Origin: Maridesulfovibrio frigidus DSM 17176
GTDB taxonomy: Bacteria > Desulfobacterota > Desulfovibrionia > Desulfovibrionales > Desulfovibrionaceae
Direction of reading: 5' to 3'
DNA length: 64,000 bases
Assembly (NCBI RefSeq): GCF_000711735.1
Contig: NZ_JONL01000001.1
Coordinates: 744,001-808,000, forward strand
In this document: positions 44,871 to 54,991 of the stretch, in pieces
How positions within the stretch are numbered: the first letter of the stretch is position 1
Layout: every line of letters starts with the position of its first letter
The notes under the pieces: model-generated
Seen by the model: only the letters and a program-made list of their open reading frames with translations
The model's database searches: none
Told to the model about the DNA's origin: nothing
Program-made: the position numbers and the translations under genes

Positions 44871-45206
44871 TTACTCAGCGCAATCCACACAAAACCTACT
44901 TTCAGGCAGTGCAATCAAGCGGGCAAACGGAATCAGTTCCCCACACTCCTGACATTCGCCGAAGAACGGATCATCATCTATACGGCTCAGCGCATTTCCC
45001 AGCTTCATTATTCTATCGAGAGATTGAGATATGGAAGATTTATTTATCCCTTGGTTAAGCATGGTATCAAGCCTTGAAAGTCTACCGATAGCAGCATCCG
45101 GAGTAACAGGATTAACTGTCTCTTTAAGCTCTTCAACTGTGCGCTTAAGATTTTCTATTTCAATTTTAATCTTTTCTTTCAACTCAGCTTTCTGCTTATC
45201 GTTCAT
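44871..45206 (-). CDS. DksA/TraR-type zinc finger protein
   Basis: A 111-residue protein. The first 65 residues form a coiled coil (KQKAELKEKIKIEIENLKRT). The C-terminal zinc finger has CQECGELIPFARL and CVDC, that is, the four Cys of the DksA/TraR C4 type. DksA-like proteins reach into the RNA polymerase secondary channel; short versions may act in this way or as other regulators. The ATG at 45206 has CGGAGAG upstream; the frame opens 14 codons earlier. It is upstream of the Cache chemoreceptor terminator region and about 70 bp upstream of the antiporter gene on the minus strand, so may be co-transcribed with it. Confidence 0.86.
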   Translation of the reverse strand: MNDKQKAELKEKIKIEIENLKRTVEELKETVNPVTPDAAIGRLSRLDTMLNQGINKSSISQSLDRIMKLGNALSRIDDDPFFGECQECGELIPFARLIALPESRFCVDCAE

Positions 45207-45271
45207 GACAACTCTCCGGTTAATTATTAATTTTATACGGACTGTCATTCAGATGCAAGGTTTGCTTACAT

Positions 45272-45310
45272 AAAAAGAAAGCCCTCCCGCATTAAGCAGG
45301 AGGGCTTTCT
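45272..45310 (-). terminator. Terminator for the Cache chemoreceptor (minus strand)
   Basis: AGAAAGCCCTCC at 45276-45287 pairs with GGAGGGCTTTCT at 45299-45310. Read on the minus strand the stem is followed by TTTTT. It closes the chemoreceptor gene that ends at 45346. Confidence 0.85.
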
Positions 45311-45345
45311 CATCCCAAAAACAATACACACTTAATTTACACTTA

Positions 45346-47667
45346 TTATTGATCAGACTGGATGTTTTCAATCACAGTATTCAATTTGGAAGCCATTGAT
45401 GCAACTTCCTGAATAGCGGTTGCAGCCTCTTCAAGGACCTGTGATGTTTCCATAGATATTCTACTTACATCTTCAGTCGCCCTGTTAATTTCATCACTGG
45501 TCGCAGACTGTTGTTCAGCTGCGGTGGCAATGCCTCTGACCTGATCAGCGGCATTCTCAACCAGCTGAACTATCTCTTCTAAAGTCTGCCCTGACTCATT
45601 TGCCAATTCACTACTTACATGAGCTGACTGAGCGGCAACCTCAGTCGCCTTTATATTCTCTTTAGTCATATTCTGCATCTTAGAAATCACAATTCCGACT
45701 TCGCTTGTGGCCGTCATAGTACTTTCAGCAAGCTTACGAACTTCGTCAGCTACAACTGCGAAACCTCGCCCGGCTTCACCGGCTCTGGCAGCTTCAATTG
45801 CAGCATTAAGAGCCAGCAAGTTAGTCTGATCAGCGATATCATTAATGACTTTAAGTACATTGCCGATTTCAGTAGCCTCTACTCCAAGGTTTTCCATAGA
45901 GATTTTAAGACCATCAGCCTGAGCTTTAACTCCTTCTACAGCTTCAATTACTCGACGAACAACACTTTCGCCGTTCTGCGCTTTAGCCTTAGCACTGTCA
46001 GCATCTTCAGCTGCAGTTCCGGCGTTACGAGCAACTTCAAGAACAGTTACGTTCATTTCTTCCATTGCAGTCGAAGTCTCAGCAACCCTATCGCGTTGCT
46101 CTTCAGCCCCTCGGCTGGACTGTTCAATCTGCGCAGATAGTTCTTCAGCCGCACTGGAAAGACTATGAGAAATCTTCTCAGCTTCTATCGCTGCGTGAGT
46201 TATATTATCATTCTGAGCTTCAATCTTGGCCGCCTGCTGCCTGATATCAGTCAAATCAACCCAGGTAGAGATTGCGCCAAGTAATTTACCATCCATATCA
46301 TAAAAAGGAGAAGTTACGATCTGTAAATTCTTTTTTATGCCGGAAGGCATTGTGAAGACAATTTCAGCTTCTTTTCTTACACGTTCTCTGAGTGAAACTT
46401 GAGACATAGTCTCTCTGCTTGGATCATTATAATAAAACGCTCCATCCTTAACACCAACAGCCGTTTCATGATTGTAATTACTCTCAAGTAAATCACAAAG
46501 CAGATCATTAACCCAAAGCATATTGGCGTCATGATCGATTATTCCACAAGGAAAGACTAACCCTTCAAGTACTCCTTCGGAGAATCCAAGTTTTTCCTTC
46601 AACTCATCAACCATAGAAGAAACTTGACTAGCTAAAATCTCAAATTCGTACTTATAAGTTCCTTCGAGTTCAGCCTTAAAATTACCTTTGGCTATTTCAC
46701 CGGAGAAATTTAAAATATTCGTAACGGGTTTAACAATAAGAGTTCTCAAAAGCGTAACCATGATTCCAGTTAGCAATAGAACAATAAATACTCCGGCTAG
46801 AACTAAAACATTACGCTGATGAATGGCAGCAGAGGTCATATCATCCTCAGTTGCATTTACAACGATGCTCCAACCTGTGAGCGGAAAGGTTTTGAACTCC
46901 ATGTGCTTTGTTGTGCCTTGCCATTCATAAGAGGACCCACCATTTTTCTCTGCCATTACCTTCTTCACAAAGTCATATTTGGAAAGGTCTTTCAGATATA
47001 GTTCCTTATTTACAGCATGTGCAATGATCTTTCCTCTTGCATCAAGCATAAAACTATAGCCTTCTTCGCCAATGCGGAAAGGATCAATAAAGGTCGATGT
47101 GAATCTATCCCACTTAGGAAATACACCAACTCCACCGATAATGTTGCCATTTGCATCACGTATAGTATGAGCAATAGCAAAAATAAGAATTCCGCCACCG
47201 CTTTTCGATTTTAAAATTTCATCTGATACGTAAGCATCTGTCCCGGAAAGAACCTTCTGAACATAACCACGGGAAGCTCTATCTGCTCCGGCCATGCTTT
47301 TACCTTTAGCATTATACCCAACAACAACTTTTCCATTTGTATCAAAAATAAAAGTTGCCCAATAATTTTTTGATGCATTCATAAGAGATTTTATAAGCTC
47401 ATCTGAACCCTTTATGTTGCCCCCGGTGAGCGCTTCCACCGAATTAGGATCACCAGAAATAAGACGTGCTACATCAGACCCTTGGCCGACATAGAGTTCA
47501 AGGGCACCCACAGTCTCATCAATCATGCTAACCATAGATTGTTTTTGCTCTTTAAAGACAGCATCATAAGTGCTATTTGTCACCCACCACACACAGACAG
47601 AAAAAGTCATTGCTAATAATGCAAAAACTACAACCGTCAGCACCGTATTAATACTTTTTATCTTCAT
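45346..47667 (-). CDS. Cache-domain methyl-accepting chemotaxis protein
   Basis: A 773-residue receptor. A first membrane segment near residues 9-30, then a periplasmic double-Cache sensor ([59 protein letters not shown]), a second membrane segment near 290-310, HAMP, a PAS-like domain (about 370-470; [17 protein letters not shown]) and the MA signalling domain with [21 protein letters not shown] and [18 protein letters not shown]. It probably detects small organic molecules outside the cell. Five heptads of glutamate-rich methylation sites lie either side. Its ligand cannot be stated. A minus-strand terminator follows. Confidence 0.95.
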   Translation of the reverse strand: MKIKSINTVLTVVVFALLAMTFSVCVWWVTNSTYDAVFKEQKQSMVSMIDETVGALELYVGQGSDVARLISGDPNSVEALTGGNIKGSDELIKSLMNASKNYWATFIFDTNGKVVVGYNAKGKSMAGADRASRGYVQKVLSGTDAYVSDEILKSKSGGGILIFAIAHTIRDANGNIIGGVGVFPKWDRFTSTFIDPFRIGEEGYSFMLDARGKIIAHAVNKELYLKDLSKYDFVKKVMAEKNGGSSYEWQGTTKHMEFKTFPLTGWSIVVNATEDDMTSAAIHQRNVLVLAGVFIVLLLTGIMVTLLRTLIVKPVTNILNFSGEIAKGNFKAELEGTYKYEFEILASQVSSMVDELKEKLGFSEGVLEGLVFPCGIIDHDANMLWVNDLLCDLLESNYNHETAVGVKDGAFYYNDPSRETMSQVSLRERVRKEAEIVFTMPSGIKKNLQIVTSPFYDMDGKLLGAISTWVDLTDIRQQAAKIEAQNDNITHAAIEAEKISHSLSSAAEELSAQIEQSSRGAEEQRDRVAETSTAMEEMNVTVLEVARNAGTAAEDADSAKAKAQNGESVVRRVIEAVEGVKAQADGLKISMENLGVEATEIGNVLKVINDIADQTNLLALNAAIEAARAGEAGRGFAVVADEVRKLAESTMTATSEVGIVISKMQNMTKENIKATEVAAQSAHVSSELANESGQTLEEIVQLVENAADQVRGIATAAEQQSATSDEINRATEDVSRISMETSQVLEEAATAIQEVASMASKLNTVIENIQSDQ

Positions 47668-47899
47668 AAAAATCCCTCTAATTAGATATCACACGCCACA
47701 AAATCAGACTACTAACCCCCTAAATCCCTACCTTGTACGTATCATAAGCACTCACTTAAGTACAAGCAGTATATATTGTCTCTAATAATTTATAACAAAA
47801 CGCTCAAAAGGTCCCACACATAATCAACCATTGCCTGTCGTGTGTTTTTCTGCCAAAAAGAGAGGTTCTCCCGTAACGCATACTATAAAGAGGTAAAAA

Positions 47900-49582
47900 A
47901 TGAGCAACGAACCCGATAAAATCATTTATTCAATGAACAGGGTCAGCAAATATTATGACAAAAAGCCGATTCTTAAAGACATCTCCCTTTCTTATTTCTA
48001 TGGAGCAAAAATCGGCGTACTGGGTCTTAACGGCTCCGGTAAGAGTTCACTCCTTAAAATTTTGGCCGGCATAGACGAGAGCTTTGAAGGTTCAACCCAC
48101 GTCTCCCCGGGCTACACAATCGGCTTCCTCGAGCAGGAACCGCTTGTAGATGAAAGTCGCACAGTCCGCGAAGTGGTAGAAGAAGGGGTTGCTGAAGTTC
48201 TCGCTATCGTCAAAAATTTCAACGACATCAACGAGAAGTTCGCTGAACCTATGGAACCTGAAGAAATGGACGCCCTCCTTGATAAGCAGGCCGCCGCTCA
48301 GGAAAAAATGGACGCAGCAGGAGCATGGGACCTCGACTCCAGGCTTGAAATGGCGATGGATGCTCTAAGGTGCCCTCCCGGAGACACTCTCGTTTCTGTT
48401 ATTTCCGGTGGTGAAAAACGCCGCGTAGCAATGTGCCGCCTGCTTCTACAGGAGCCAGACATCTTGCTACTTGATGAGCCTACTAACCATCTTGATGCTG
48501 AATCTGTTGCATGGCTTGAAAGACATTTGCAGAACTATGCAGGAACAATCATTGCCGTAACCCATGACCGTTACTTCCTCGACAATGTTGCAGGATGGAT
48601 TCTGGAACTTGACAGAGGCCGCGGTATTCCATGGAAAGGCAACTACTCCTCATGGCTTGAGCAGAAAGAAAAAAGACTCTCCAATGAAGCCAAAACCGAT
48701 GCTAAAAGAATCAAAGCCCTTTCAAGTGAGCTTGAGTGGATTCGCATGTCTCCAAAAGGACGTCACGCAAAAAGCAAGGCCCGAGTTAAAGCATATGAAG
48801 AGCTTGCTAATCAGGATACCAACGAGCGGGCGAAAGATCTGGAACTTTACATTCCACCGGGACCACGTCTTGGTAAGAAAGTAATTGAAGCCGTCGGCAT
48901 ACGTAAGCTTGCTGGCGACAAATTGCTTCTCGAAGATTCAAGTTTCCTCATTCCTGCAGGAGCGATTGTCGGTATTATCGGGCCTAACGGAGCTGGTAAA
49001 ACAACGCTTTTCAAAATGATTGCAAAACTCGAAGAGCCTGACGCAGGCGAAATGGTCGTTGGTGAAACTGTTAAAGTTACACATGTCGATCAGCACCGCG
49101 ACGCGCTTGATGGCGATAAGACTGTTTACGAAGTCATTTCCGGCGGCAACGAATTCATCAAACTTGGCGAACGCGAAATCAATGCACGCGCCTACGTTGG
49201 TAAATTTAACCTGACTGGTTCTGAGCAGCAGAAGAAGTGTTCAGTCCTTTCCGGCGGTGAGCGCAGTCGTGTTCATCTAGCTCTAATGCTACAGGAAGGC
49301 GGAAACGTACTCCTACTCGATGAACCTACAAATGACCTTGACGTTAACACCATGCGTTCGCTTGAAGAAGGGCTTAACAACTTCAGCGGCTGTGTAATGG
49401 TCATCAGTCATGATCGTTGGTTCCTTGACCGCATCGCTACACACATACTCGCATTCGAAGGTGATTCAACCACATTCTGGTTCGAAGGATCATACTCCGA
49501 ATACGAAGAAGATAAAAAGAAGAGACTTGGTAAGGATGCTGATCAGCCTCACCGTATCAAGTATCGCAAGATGACTCGCTAA
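47900..49582 (+). CDS. ettA: Energy-dependent translational throttle protein
   Basis: A 560-residue ABC-F ATPase. Two nucleotide-binding domains are complete: Walker A LGLNGSGKSSLLKIL and GPNGAGKTTLFKMI; signatures VISGGEKRRVAM and LSGGERSRVHLAL; Walker B LLLDEPTNHLDAES and LLLDEPTNDLDVN. The arm typical of EttA lies in the first domain (VVEEGVAEVLAIVKNFND), and the P-site tRNA-interaction linker follows (YELANQDTNERAKD). EttA binds the ribosomal E site and gates the first peptide bond according to ATP/ADP. Length is 555 in E. coli. GAGG lies before the ATG. It is a single gene closed by a terminator. Confidence 0.97.
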   Translation: MSNEPDKIIYSMNRVSKYYDKKPILKDISLSYFYGAKIGVLGLNGSGKSSLLKILAGIDESFEGSTHVSPGYTIGFLEQEPLVDESRTVREVVEEGVAEVLAIVKNFNDINEKFAEPMEPEEMDALLDKQAAAQEKMDAAGAWDLDSRLEMAMDALRCPPGDTLVSVISGGEKRRVAMCRLLLQEPDILLLDEPTNHLDAESVAWLERHLQNYAGTIIAVTHDRYFLDNVAGWILELDRGRGIPWKGNYSSWLEQKEKRLSNEAKTDAKRIKALSSELEWIRMSPKGRHAKSKARVKAYEELANQDTNERAKDLELYIPPGPRLGKKVIEAVGIRKLAGDKLLLEDSSFLIPAGAIVGIIGPNGAGKTTLFKMIAKLEEPDAGEMVVGETVKVTHVDQHRDALDGDKTVYEVISGGNEFIKLGEREINARAYVGKFNLTGSEQQKKCSVLSGGERSRVHLALMLQEGGNVLLLDEPTNDLDVNTMRSLEEGLNNFSGCVMVISHDRWFLDRIATHILAFEGDSTTFWFEGSYSEYEEDKKKRLGKDADQPHRIKYRKMTR

Positions 49583-49621
49583 TATTGCATGACCTTCTTT
49601 AGTCCAAACGCTAAATAAGCT

Positions 49622-49660
49622 AACGGCCCTCATGAATATTCATGAGGGCCGTTTTTTGTT
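49622..49660 (+). terminator. Terminator after ettA
   Basis: AACGGCCCTCATGAAT at 49622-49637 and ATTCATGAGGGCCGTT at 49638-49653 form a perfect palindrome, followed by a run of T. Confidence 0.93.
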
Positions 49661-49702
49661 TTTAATATTTCGCAATATATTTCGTGAGAGAATCTCGACT
49701 TC

Positions 49703-50332
49703 CTACATTATAAGGGTCACGATTCCATTTTGAACAGTAACCTTAACAACCCCTTTCCCATAAGCATCACTTGGAACAGCACAACTCCACTCCTCAGCGA
49801 TATCTTCACCGTTGACCGAGTAATCGTTAAGTTCCCACTCATATCTTGAAACAGGTTTCATTTTTCTAAAGTACTTAGCGAACACTTCTTCGCAAGCTTT
49901 TGGCAATCCAACGCATGACCGCCATAAGTAAAGGCTGCCGCACAAAAGTTTTACATCAACGGACCCTATATCTACGGCCTTGCTGTAAACAGCTTCGGAC
50001 TTACCATAGGACATATTCATTTCTGAAAAAGTACGCTCATCCACCGTTCCATCAGCATTAGCAATACTGACCGAGTTGAGCTTTAAGGGGGAAATATGAC
50101 CGAAGTATGCAAATTTCCACGTGGACTGGTTCTGCTCATTAAGGAACTCAATCATAACCACTGGCATCTTGCCACGATCCTGAATCAAATCCATAGACTT
50201 GAAAGTTAGAATCCCCATATCTGAAGGAACCAGAAGGCCCTCTGCTGAGATTATTTTATCATCAAGAAGTAGAGCTATAAGGCTTAGAGCAGGTCTTTCA
50301 AAACTTAGCATAGATAATCCATCAGAAAACAT
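49703..50332 (-). CDS. Uncharacterised 209-residue protein
   Basis: I do not recognise this. The product is soluble, without a signal peptide or membrane segment; the sequence is beta-rich (MIEFLNEQNQSTWKFAYFG, VVKVTVQNGIVTLIM) with a few Cys. It begins MFSDGLSMLSFERPALSLIA. The start at 50332 uses AAGGA eight bases upstream; a TTG opens six bases earlier. It is convergent with ettA and divergent from the MBL-fold gene. No function is proposed. Confidence 0.72.
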   Translation of the reverse strand: MFSDGLSMLSFERPALSLIALLLDDKIISAEGLLVPSDMGILTFKSMDLIQDRGKMPVVMIEFLNEQNQSTWKFAYFGHISPLKLNSVSIANADGTVDERTFSEMNMSYGKSEAVYSKAVDIGSVDVKLLCGSLYLWRSCVGLPKACEEVFAKYFRKMKPVSRYEWELNDYSVNGEDIAEEWSCAVPSDAYGKGVVKVTVQNGIVTLIM

Positions 50333-50498
50333 TGGCAACGTCCTTTTTACTGTATATAAACCACCCTCATGGCGACTTTATTCTCCGAATAGCAGTTACC
50401 CTGTTGCATCTATAAATGGAAGAATGAATTAAACGATTGCTTTAATTTAAATCCAGTATGAAGACTGCTTTATTAAAGACTGCACGCGAGAGGCATAT

Positions 50499-51269
50499 AT
50501 GAAGATTTCTAATCAATTTGATCGCATAGATGATGAGCTATACTTAAAGAATGTTAGACTCGATGGTTACAACGTTCGCGGTGGATTGATTATGGGTTCA
50601 GACAGAGCTGTTATATTTGACACCCTATCCCGTCCCGAAGACATGCTCGGCTATAAGGAGTTAATTGAAGACCGCAAATTAATGATTATCTACAGCCATG
50701 CTGATTGGGATCATATATGGGGAACTGCGGGGGTAGAGACACAGCCTAAATTAATTATATCTCATAAAAATAGCCTCAAACGATTCTCAACTGATGTGCC
50801 AGAAGTCTTAAAAGATTTCCAAAAGAGACAGCCTGAATTATATGGCTCCGTAAAACTGATCGCTCCCAATATTACGATTGAATCAGAACTTGTAATTGAC
50901 CTCGGTGGCATCACGGTTCAATTATCTCCTCTCTTGGGACACACCCAAGATTCCATAGTCGCTTATATTCCTGAGAAAGGAATCCTGCTGGCAGGTGATG
51001 CAGTGGAAACTCCTTTTCCATGTTTAGGAGAAAGATCGCCAGTTGCAAACTGGATAGAAAAACTGGAAGGGTGGAGGGAGAATAGCGACCTTAAAACAAT
51101 CATTCCAGCTCATGGAGACATTAGCGGACCTGAAATTTTGACTCAAAATATTAATTACTTAAAAGCTATTTTGAACGGTGAAGACGCTGATTTACCTGAA
51201 AATATGAGCGAATTCTATAAGGAGGCCCACCGCGACAATGTTAAATTTGCTAGAAAGCAAGGCAAGTAG
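50499..51269 (+). CDS. Metallo-beta-lactamase fold hydrolase
   Basis: A 256-residue MBL-fold protein. The metal motif is HADWDH at H67, D69, D71, H72, in which the second His of the usual HxHxDH is Asp. The other ligands are in LLGHTQDSIVAY (H), LLAGDAVE (D) and IPAHGDI (H). VIFDTLSRPEDMLG at residues 38-51 is typical of the family N terminus. The protein could be a glyoxalase-, lactonase- or phosphodiesterase-like hydrolase. A GAGAGG ribosome site precedes the ATG. It is monocistronic. Confidence 0.88.
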   Translation: MKISNQFDRIDDELYLKNVRLDGYNVRGGLIMGSDRAVIFDTLSRPEDMLGYKELIEDRKLMIIYSHADWDHIWGTAGVETQPKLIISHKNSLKRFSTDVPEVLKDFQKRQPELYGSVKLIAPNITIESELVIDLGGITVQLSPLLGHTQDSIVAYIPEKGILLAGDAVETPFPCLGERSPVANWIEKLEGWRENSDLKTIIPAHGDISGPEILTQNINYLKAILNGEDADLPENMSEFYKEAHRDNVKFARKQGK

Positions 51270-51295
51270 TCATAGTGCAGCCATAGGTGAGCCTC

Positions 51296-51330
51296 AAAAA
51301 AAGCGGAGCGCGGTTAATACCCCACTCCGC
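51296..51330 (-). terminator. Terminator for the C-type lectin gene (minus strand)
   Basis: GCGGAG at 51303-51308 pairs with CTCCGC at 51325-51330; read on the minus strand the stem is followed by TTTTTTT. It is a six-base stem with a 16-base loop, so the evidence is moderate. Confidence 0.6.
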
Positions 51331-51367
51331 CAAGACAAGCAGATCTATCCCTTAGTACAGGAGACAG

Positions 51368-51931
51368 CTAATTATATGCATAGCGCTTTACCAAAACCAG
51401 TCCTGTCAGTGCAGAACTAAGCAACCATAGGGTTGCAGGAATAGGCACTGGAGGCATAACACTTTGCTCTACTACAAAACCAGTAATATTGTTTAAATAG
51501 CCTTCATCATTCCACTTCCAGTCGTTCCTGCTCCATATTCCAAGGTGCATCTCATCACGACCAAGATAATTATTGGGTTCTGTAGGTTGCCAGTCAGTGA
51601 AACTCCAAGCCTCACCGGTGACCCATTCCCAATTAGCAGCAGGAGCAGCCCCGCCAGGATCACTAGTCTGGAATCCTCCAAGCCAATATTCGCCACTCCG
51701 AGACCCTAAAACATTCTGCTGTACATAAGTGTTTTCAGCCGCAGAAGTAATTGTCGCCAAATGACCTCCGGCTGCTTCAGCAAGCACCTTCGCAGAATCC
51801 CAATTCATTCCGCTTGCCTGAACCACCCAGTAATTTGAGTCGCCAAAACTATATGTTGTCGCGGAAGAAGGACTTGCCGCAAACACTAGAATTAATATCA
51901 TTAGTATAGATGTTAAAGTGAGCTTATTCAT
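51368..51931 (-). CDS. Exported C-type lectin-domain protein with PEP-CTERM-like tail
   Basis: A 187-residue protein. Signal peptide MNKLTLTSILMILILVFAAS, cleaved near SSATT. The mature protein is a C-type lectin domain: GMNWDSAKVLAEAAGGHLAT, EYWLGGFQTSD, ANWEWVTGEAWSFTDWQP, EPNNYLGRDEM (EPN, the sugar/calcium motif), and WKWNDEGYLNN. The C terminus has VPIPATLWLLSSALTGLVLV followed by a basic end (KRYAYN), matching the V-P-x-P-A + hydrophobic + basic layout of PEP-CTERM/VPxPA sorting signals. It is therefore likely surface-anchored or exported and may bind glycans in a calcium-dependent way. It has its own terminator on the minus strand. Confidence 0.85.
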   Translation of the reverse strand: MNKLTLTSILMILILVFAASPSSATTYSFGDSNYWVVQASGMNWDSAKVLAEAAGGHLATITSAAENTYVQQNVLGSRSGEYWLGGFQTSDPGGAAPAANWEWVTGEAWSFTDWQPTEPNNYLGRDEMHLGIWSRNDWKWNDEGYLNNITGFVVEQSVMPPVPIPATLWLLSSALTGLVLVKRYAYN

Positions 51932-52026
51932 AACTACTCCCCGGAAAAGCCTAAAAAGACTAAACCTCCTTCTTATAAAGTAATTATTATTTGAATAAAG
52001 TCACCCTTCAGTCCTTTGTTTGCAAC

Positions 52027-52064
52027 AAAAAACGCGGCAGTCCTAGAAAAGAACTACCGCGTTT
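52027..52064 (-). terminator. Terminator for the second Cache chemoreceptor (minus strand)
   Basis: Read on the minus strand, AAACGCGGTAGTTC pairs with GACTGCCGCGTTT (one mismatch) across an eight-base loop and is followed by TTTTT. Confidence 0.82.
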
Positions 52065-52088
52065 ATTCTGAATATATTTAGAAATTAA

Positions 52089-53978
52089 CTACATGCGTTC
52101 AAATCCTCTCATACTTGAGGATGGAAGAGCCTGCGTGGCAGAACCACCCTTGCGGCGAACAACATGTGCTTCTAAATAAGCGCCTTCTTCTACATTAAAA
52201 AAGCCCATCTCATCTTCAAGTTTTACAGCCTGTGCGGAAAGCTCCTGCGCGGTGGATGACAACTGTTCAGCGAAAGCGGCATTACGTTGCACAACTTCAT
52301 CAAGTTGCCCGACAGCAGTAGAAATCTGTTCACCGCCTTCATGTTGTTCCCTACTTGCCGCGACAACTTCTGAAACGAGTTCTTCGTTGGTCCGTATGTC
52401 CACGATTATTCCATCAAGCATTGTTCGCGCTTTCTCAGCTACTATTAAACTCGAACCAGTAAGTTCACGAATCTCACCAGCGGCAACTCCGCTTCTCTCT
52501 GCGAGTTTACGCACTTCGGATGCTACAACAGCAAACCCTTTGCCGTGTTCACCTGCTCTGGCGGCTTCAATGGCTGCATTTAGTGCCAATAAATTTGTCT
52601 GCCGTGCAATTTCTTCAATTATAGAAGTACGGTCAGCAATATCACGCATAGCGGCAACAGTCTTAGTCACAGCCTCCCCACCTTCGATCGCCTCTTTGGC
52701 TGTTTTTACAGCTATAGTACGAGTTTCTTCAGCAAGTCCGGTGGACCTTTCAAGATTGGTGTTCATCTGAACCATCGCGGCAGAGACTTCTTCAACAGCA
52801 GCCGCCTGTTCTGTGCTTCCATTTGACAACTCTTCAGAAGCAGCAGCAATTTCCTGACTACCAGAGGAAACATGAGAGGTGGCATTTTTCACACCGGAAA
52901 CAACATTGCGTAAGGATCCGACCATACTACCTAAAGCATTTATCATCATCCCTATTTCATTTGAGGAACAACTTGATACGGCGTTAGTTAAATCCCCAGC
53001 AGCCATACTCTGAGAAGCTGCCACCCCGTCTGCGACAGGAGCAACAACCAATCTCTTTATAGAGAAGAAAATTATTCCACTCACAATCAAAATAATGAGC
53101 AAGCCGACTCCGACAAGAACATTTCGCTGATGCACTGCTTTAGCTGCCAAATCATTTTCATACGCAGTCAAACAAATAAGCCAGCCTGTGGCTGGGTCTG
53201 TTTTATACGCCATCACTTTAGCGAGCCCTTTCCAGTCGTAAAAAATTACTCCATTTTTTTGATCTAGAGCTTTAGAAACAAATGGTATCTGGCCCAAATC
53301 TTTCAATATAAGTTTTTTGGAAGGGTGGTATAAAACTTTTCCTGTTCCATCTAAAACAGAACCATATCCCTCATTCCCAATAACAAGAGGAGCTACAAAA
53401 GAATTGGTGAACTCTAACCAGTCTCCGAAAAGGGCTATTCCTCCGAGCAATTCACCATCACTGTTATGAACAGGAATACTTACCCCAAAGATTAGATCAC
53501 CGTTGGATTTAGCTTTAAATATTGATTTCGTAATATATTTATTTTTACCGTTTAGTATGGCTTTTGCATACGCTCTGGAGCTAAGATCGTGACCTGTTAA
53601 GTCTTGTCCTACTGCATTTAACCCAGCTAAAACTATTCCAGCTTTATCAAAAGCAAGAACGCCCCATATATCGCTGCTTGATTGTACTTTTTGTTTGAAT
53701 AACCTTTGGGCATCTACAGATTTACCCGCAAATAAAGCAGAAACTTCCGCCCGACTCGCAAGACTTTGAGCTGAAGAAACAGTGTCATTTATAAACAATC
53801 CTAATGAAGAGGTCACTAACGTGGCCAGACTCTTCGACGAGCGCACTTCATTATTTAAAACCATATCATATGATGAGCTTTGTACATAGAAAACTAAGAT
53901 TCCGATGCCTAAACTGATAAAAATTATGGTGGGAAGTAAGATAACTCTCAAAAGGCTTTTTGAAATCCAAGTAAACAT
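52089..53978 (-). CDS. Cache-domain methyl-accepting chemotaxis protein
   Basis: A 629-residue receptor. A membrane segment at about 10-32 and another near 290-310 frame a periplasmic double-Cache sensor ([57 protein letters not shown]). HAMP follows, then the MA domain with [20 protein letters not shown] and [20 protein letters not shown]. The periplasmic part is clearly related to that of the other Cache receptor (45346-47667), indicating paralogues with perhaps different ligands. It lacks a PAS domain and ends soon after the MA domain. Terminated on the minus strand at 52027-52064. Confidence 0.95.
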   Translation of the reverse strand: MFTWISKSLLRVILLPTIIFISLGIGILVFYVQSSSYDMVLNNEVRSSKSLATLVTSSLGLFINDTVSSAQSLASRAEVSALFAGKSVDAQRLFKQKVQSSSDIWGVLAFDKAGIVLAGLNAVGQDLTGHDLSSRAYAKAILNGKNKYITKSIFKAKSNGDLIFGVSIPVHNSDGELLGGIALFGDWLEFTNSFVAPLVIGNEGYGSVLDGTGKVLYHPSKKLILKDLGQIPFVSKALDQKNGVIFYDWKGLAKVMAYKTDPATGWLICLTAYENDLAAKAVHQRNVLVGVGLLIILIVSGIIFFSIKRLVVAPVADGVAASQSMAAGDLTNAVSSCSSNEIGMMINALGSMVGSLRNVVSGVKNATSHVSSGSQEIAAASEELSNGSTEQAAAVEEVSAAMVQMNTNLERSTGLAEETRTIAVKTAKEAIEGGEAVTKTVAAMRDIADRTSIIEEIARQTNLLALNAAIEAARAGEHGKGFAVVASEVRKLAERSGVAAGEIRELTGSSLIVAEKARTMLDGIIVDIRTNEELVSEVVAASREQHEGGEQISTAVGQLDEVVQRNAAFAEQLSSTAQELSAQAVKLEDEMGFFNVEEGAYLEAHVVRRKGGSATQALPSSSMRGFERM

Positions 53979-54434
53979 GATTTGTCCCTATGTCGAAAGA
54001 TAATGCGATTCTAATTAATTTCCCAAAGACTATTGCCTAACACCAATACCCTGCACCCAACTTCACGAATACTTAACACTATTATTACAATCTTAACAAG
54101 TCTACATAAACACATTTAAAAGATAATGTTTTGCGCGAAAACCACCTTAAACAATATATTTTGCAACATTATAATATATTAAATAAAACATTATAAGCTC
54201 TTAAAATTTCGACCTTTTTCACTTAAAAGTCAACTCTTTATTTATACTATACATCCTGAACAATAATACATCTGTGAAGGTATAATTTGCTCAAGTTACA
54301 CCTCGTATAAGTAAGCAAAACTAATTGTATCATTTTAACTTTTAGAGCGACATGTTGATTGGCATGACGCACATAAACCTGTATTCAATGCGAACTAATT
54401 TTGACAATGACATTACGCACCAAAGGTTCCATAT
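53979..54434. other. Intergenic region with AT-rich direct repeat
   Basis: About 455 bp between the chemoreceptor (minus) and the small unknown (plus). It is very AT-rich. ACATTATAA occurs twice, at 54166-54174 and 54188-54196, 22 bp apart, that is, about two helical turns. A TATAAT at about 54280 may be a -10 box for the next gene. No RNA gene or ORF is convincing. Confidence 0.4.
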
Positions 54435-54854
54435 ATGAAAAAGGTTTTAACGCTTAAGCAATTCCAAGATATCGCAAAAGAGGTCATCTCTTTGCAGCCG
54501 TATGTTGAAGTTCTCAGTTCCACCTTCAATATCGGGGATGAAGATAAAGGGATTGAAAAAGAAGCATACGTCCTTGGATTCTCAAGACATAGCAAAGCTG
54601 GGTTTGAAATTTGTTTCGACTGGATAGCTAAAGGCGATCTTGATGGATATTTGATTGATATGTTCAACTTTACAATAGAACCCCACTGTCGCGGTGAATT
54701 TTCACCAGTGTTCAAAGGTCCCATTATCTTAGATGACTTCAAAGAACCTTTTGCGCCATTTGAAATTTCCGCTAAAATTCTGGAACTGGTAGAGCCGGAA
54801 GCGTGGAGCAAGTGGATTGTTGAATATCTGCCAGAACCGCATGTTTTATTATAA
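54435..54854 (+). CDS. Uncharacterised 139-residue protein
   Basis: I do not recognise a family. The product is soluble and acidic, with aromatic-rich strands (KAGFEICFDWIAKGDLDGYL, FNFTIEPHCRGEFSPVFKGP) and a final helix (AKILELVEPEAWSKWIVEYL). An AAAGG lies before the ATG. A minus-strand frame of similar length overlaps it but has no ribosome site, and the plus frame has the composition of real coding sequence, so it is preferred. The gene precedes the alpha/beta hydrolase-mlaA pair by about 140 bp on the same strand but may be independent. Confidence 0.65.
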   Translation: MKKVLTLKQFQDIAKEVISLQPYVEVLSSTFNIGDEDKGIEKEAYVLGFSRHSKAGFEICFDWIAKGDLDGYLIDMFNFTIEPHCRGEFSPVFKGPIILDDFKEPFAPFEISAKILELVEPEAWSKWIVEYLPEPHVLL

Positions 54855-54991
54855 TAATTCACGATTTAGAGCTATAGAAAGACCAAAAAGACTATAAAAT
54901 TTTTCAGCTCAAAGCCCCGATACGAGTTTAGCTTGCCCTTCAAAAAAAGCGTCACATTTACAAAGTTTATACAGGCTGATACTAAGTGACT

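Noticed and set aside
54413-54862. A 149-codon minus-strand frame opposite the 139-residue gene
   Set aside because: No ribosome site, composition poor in typical core residues, and the plus frame has AAAGG and better coding character.
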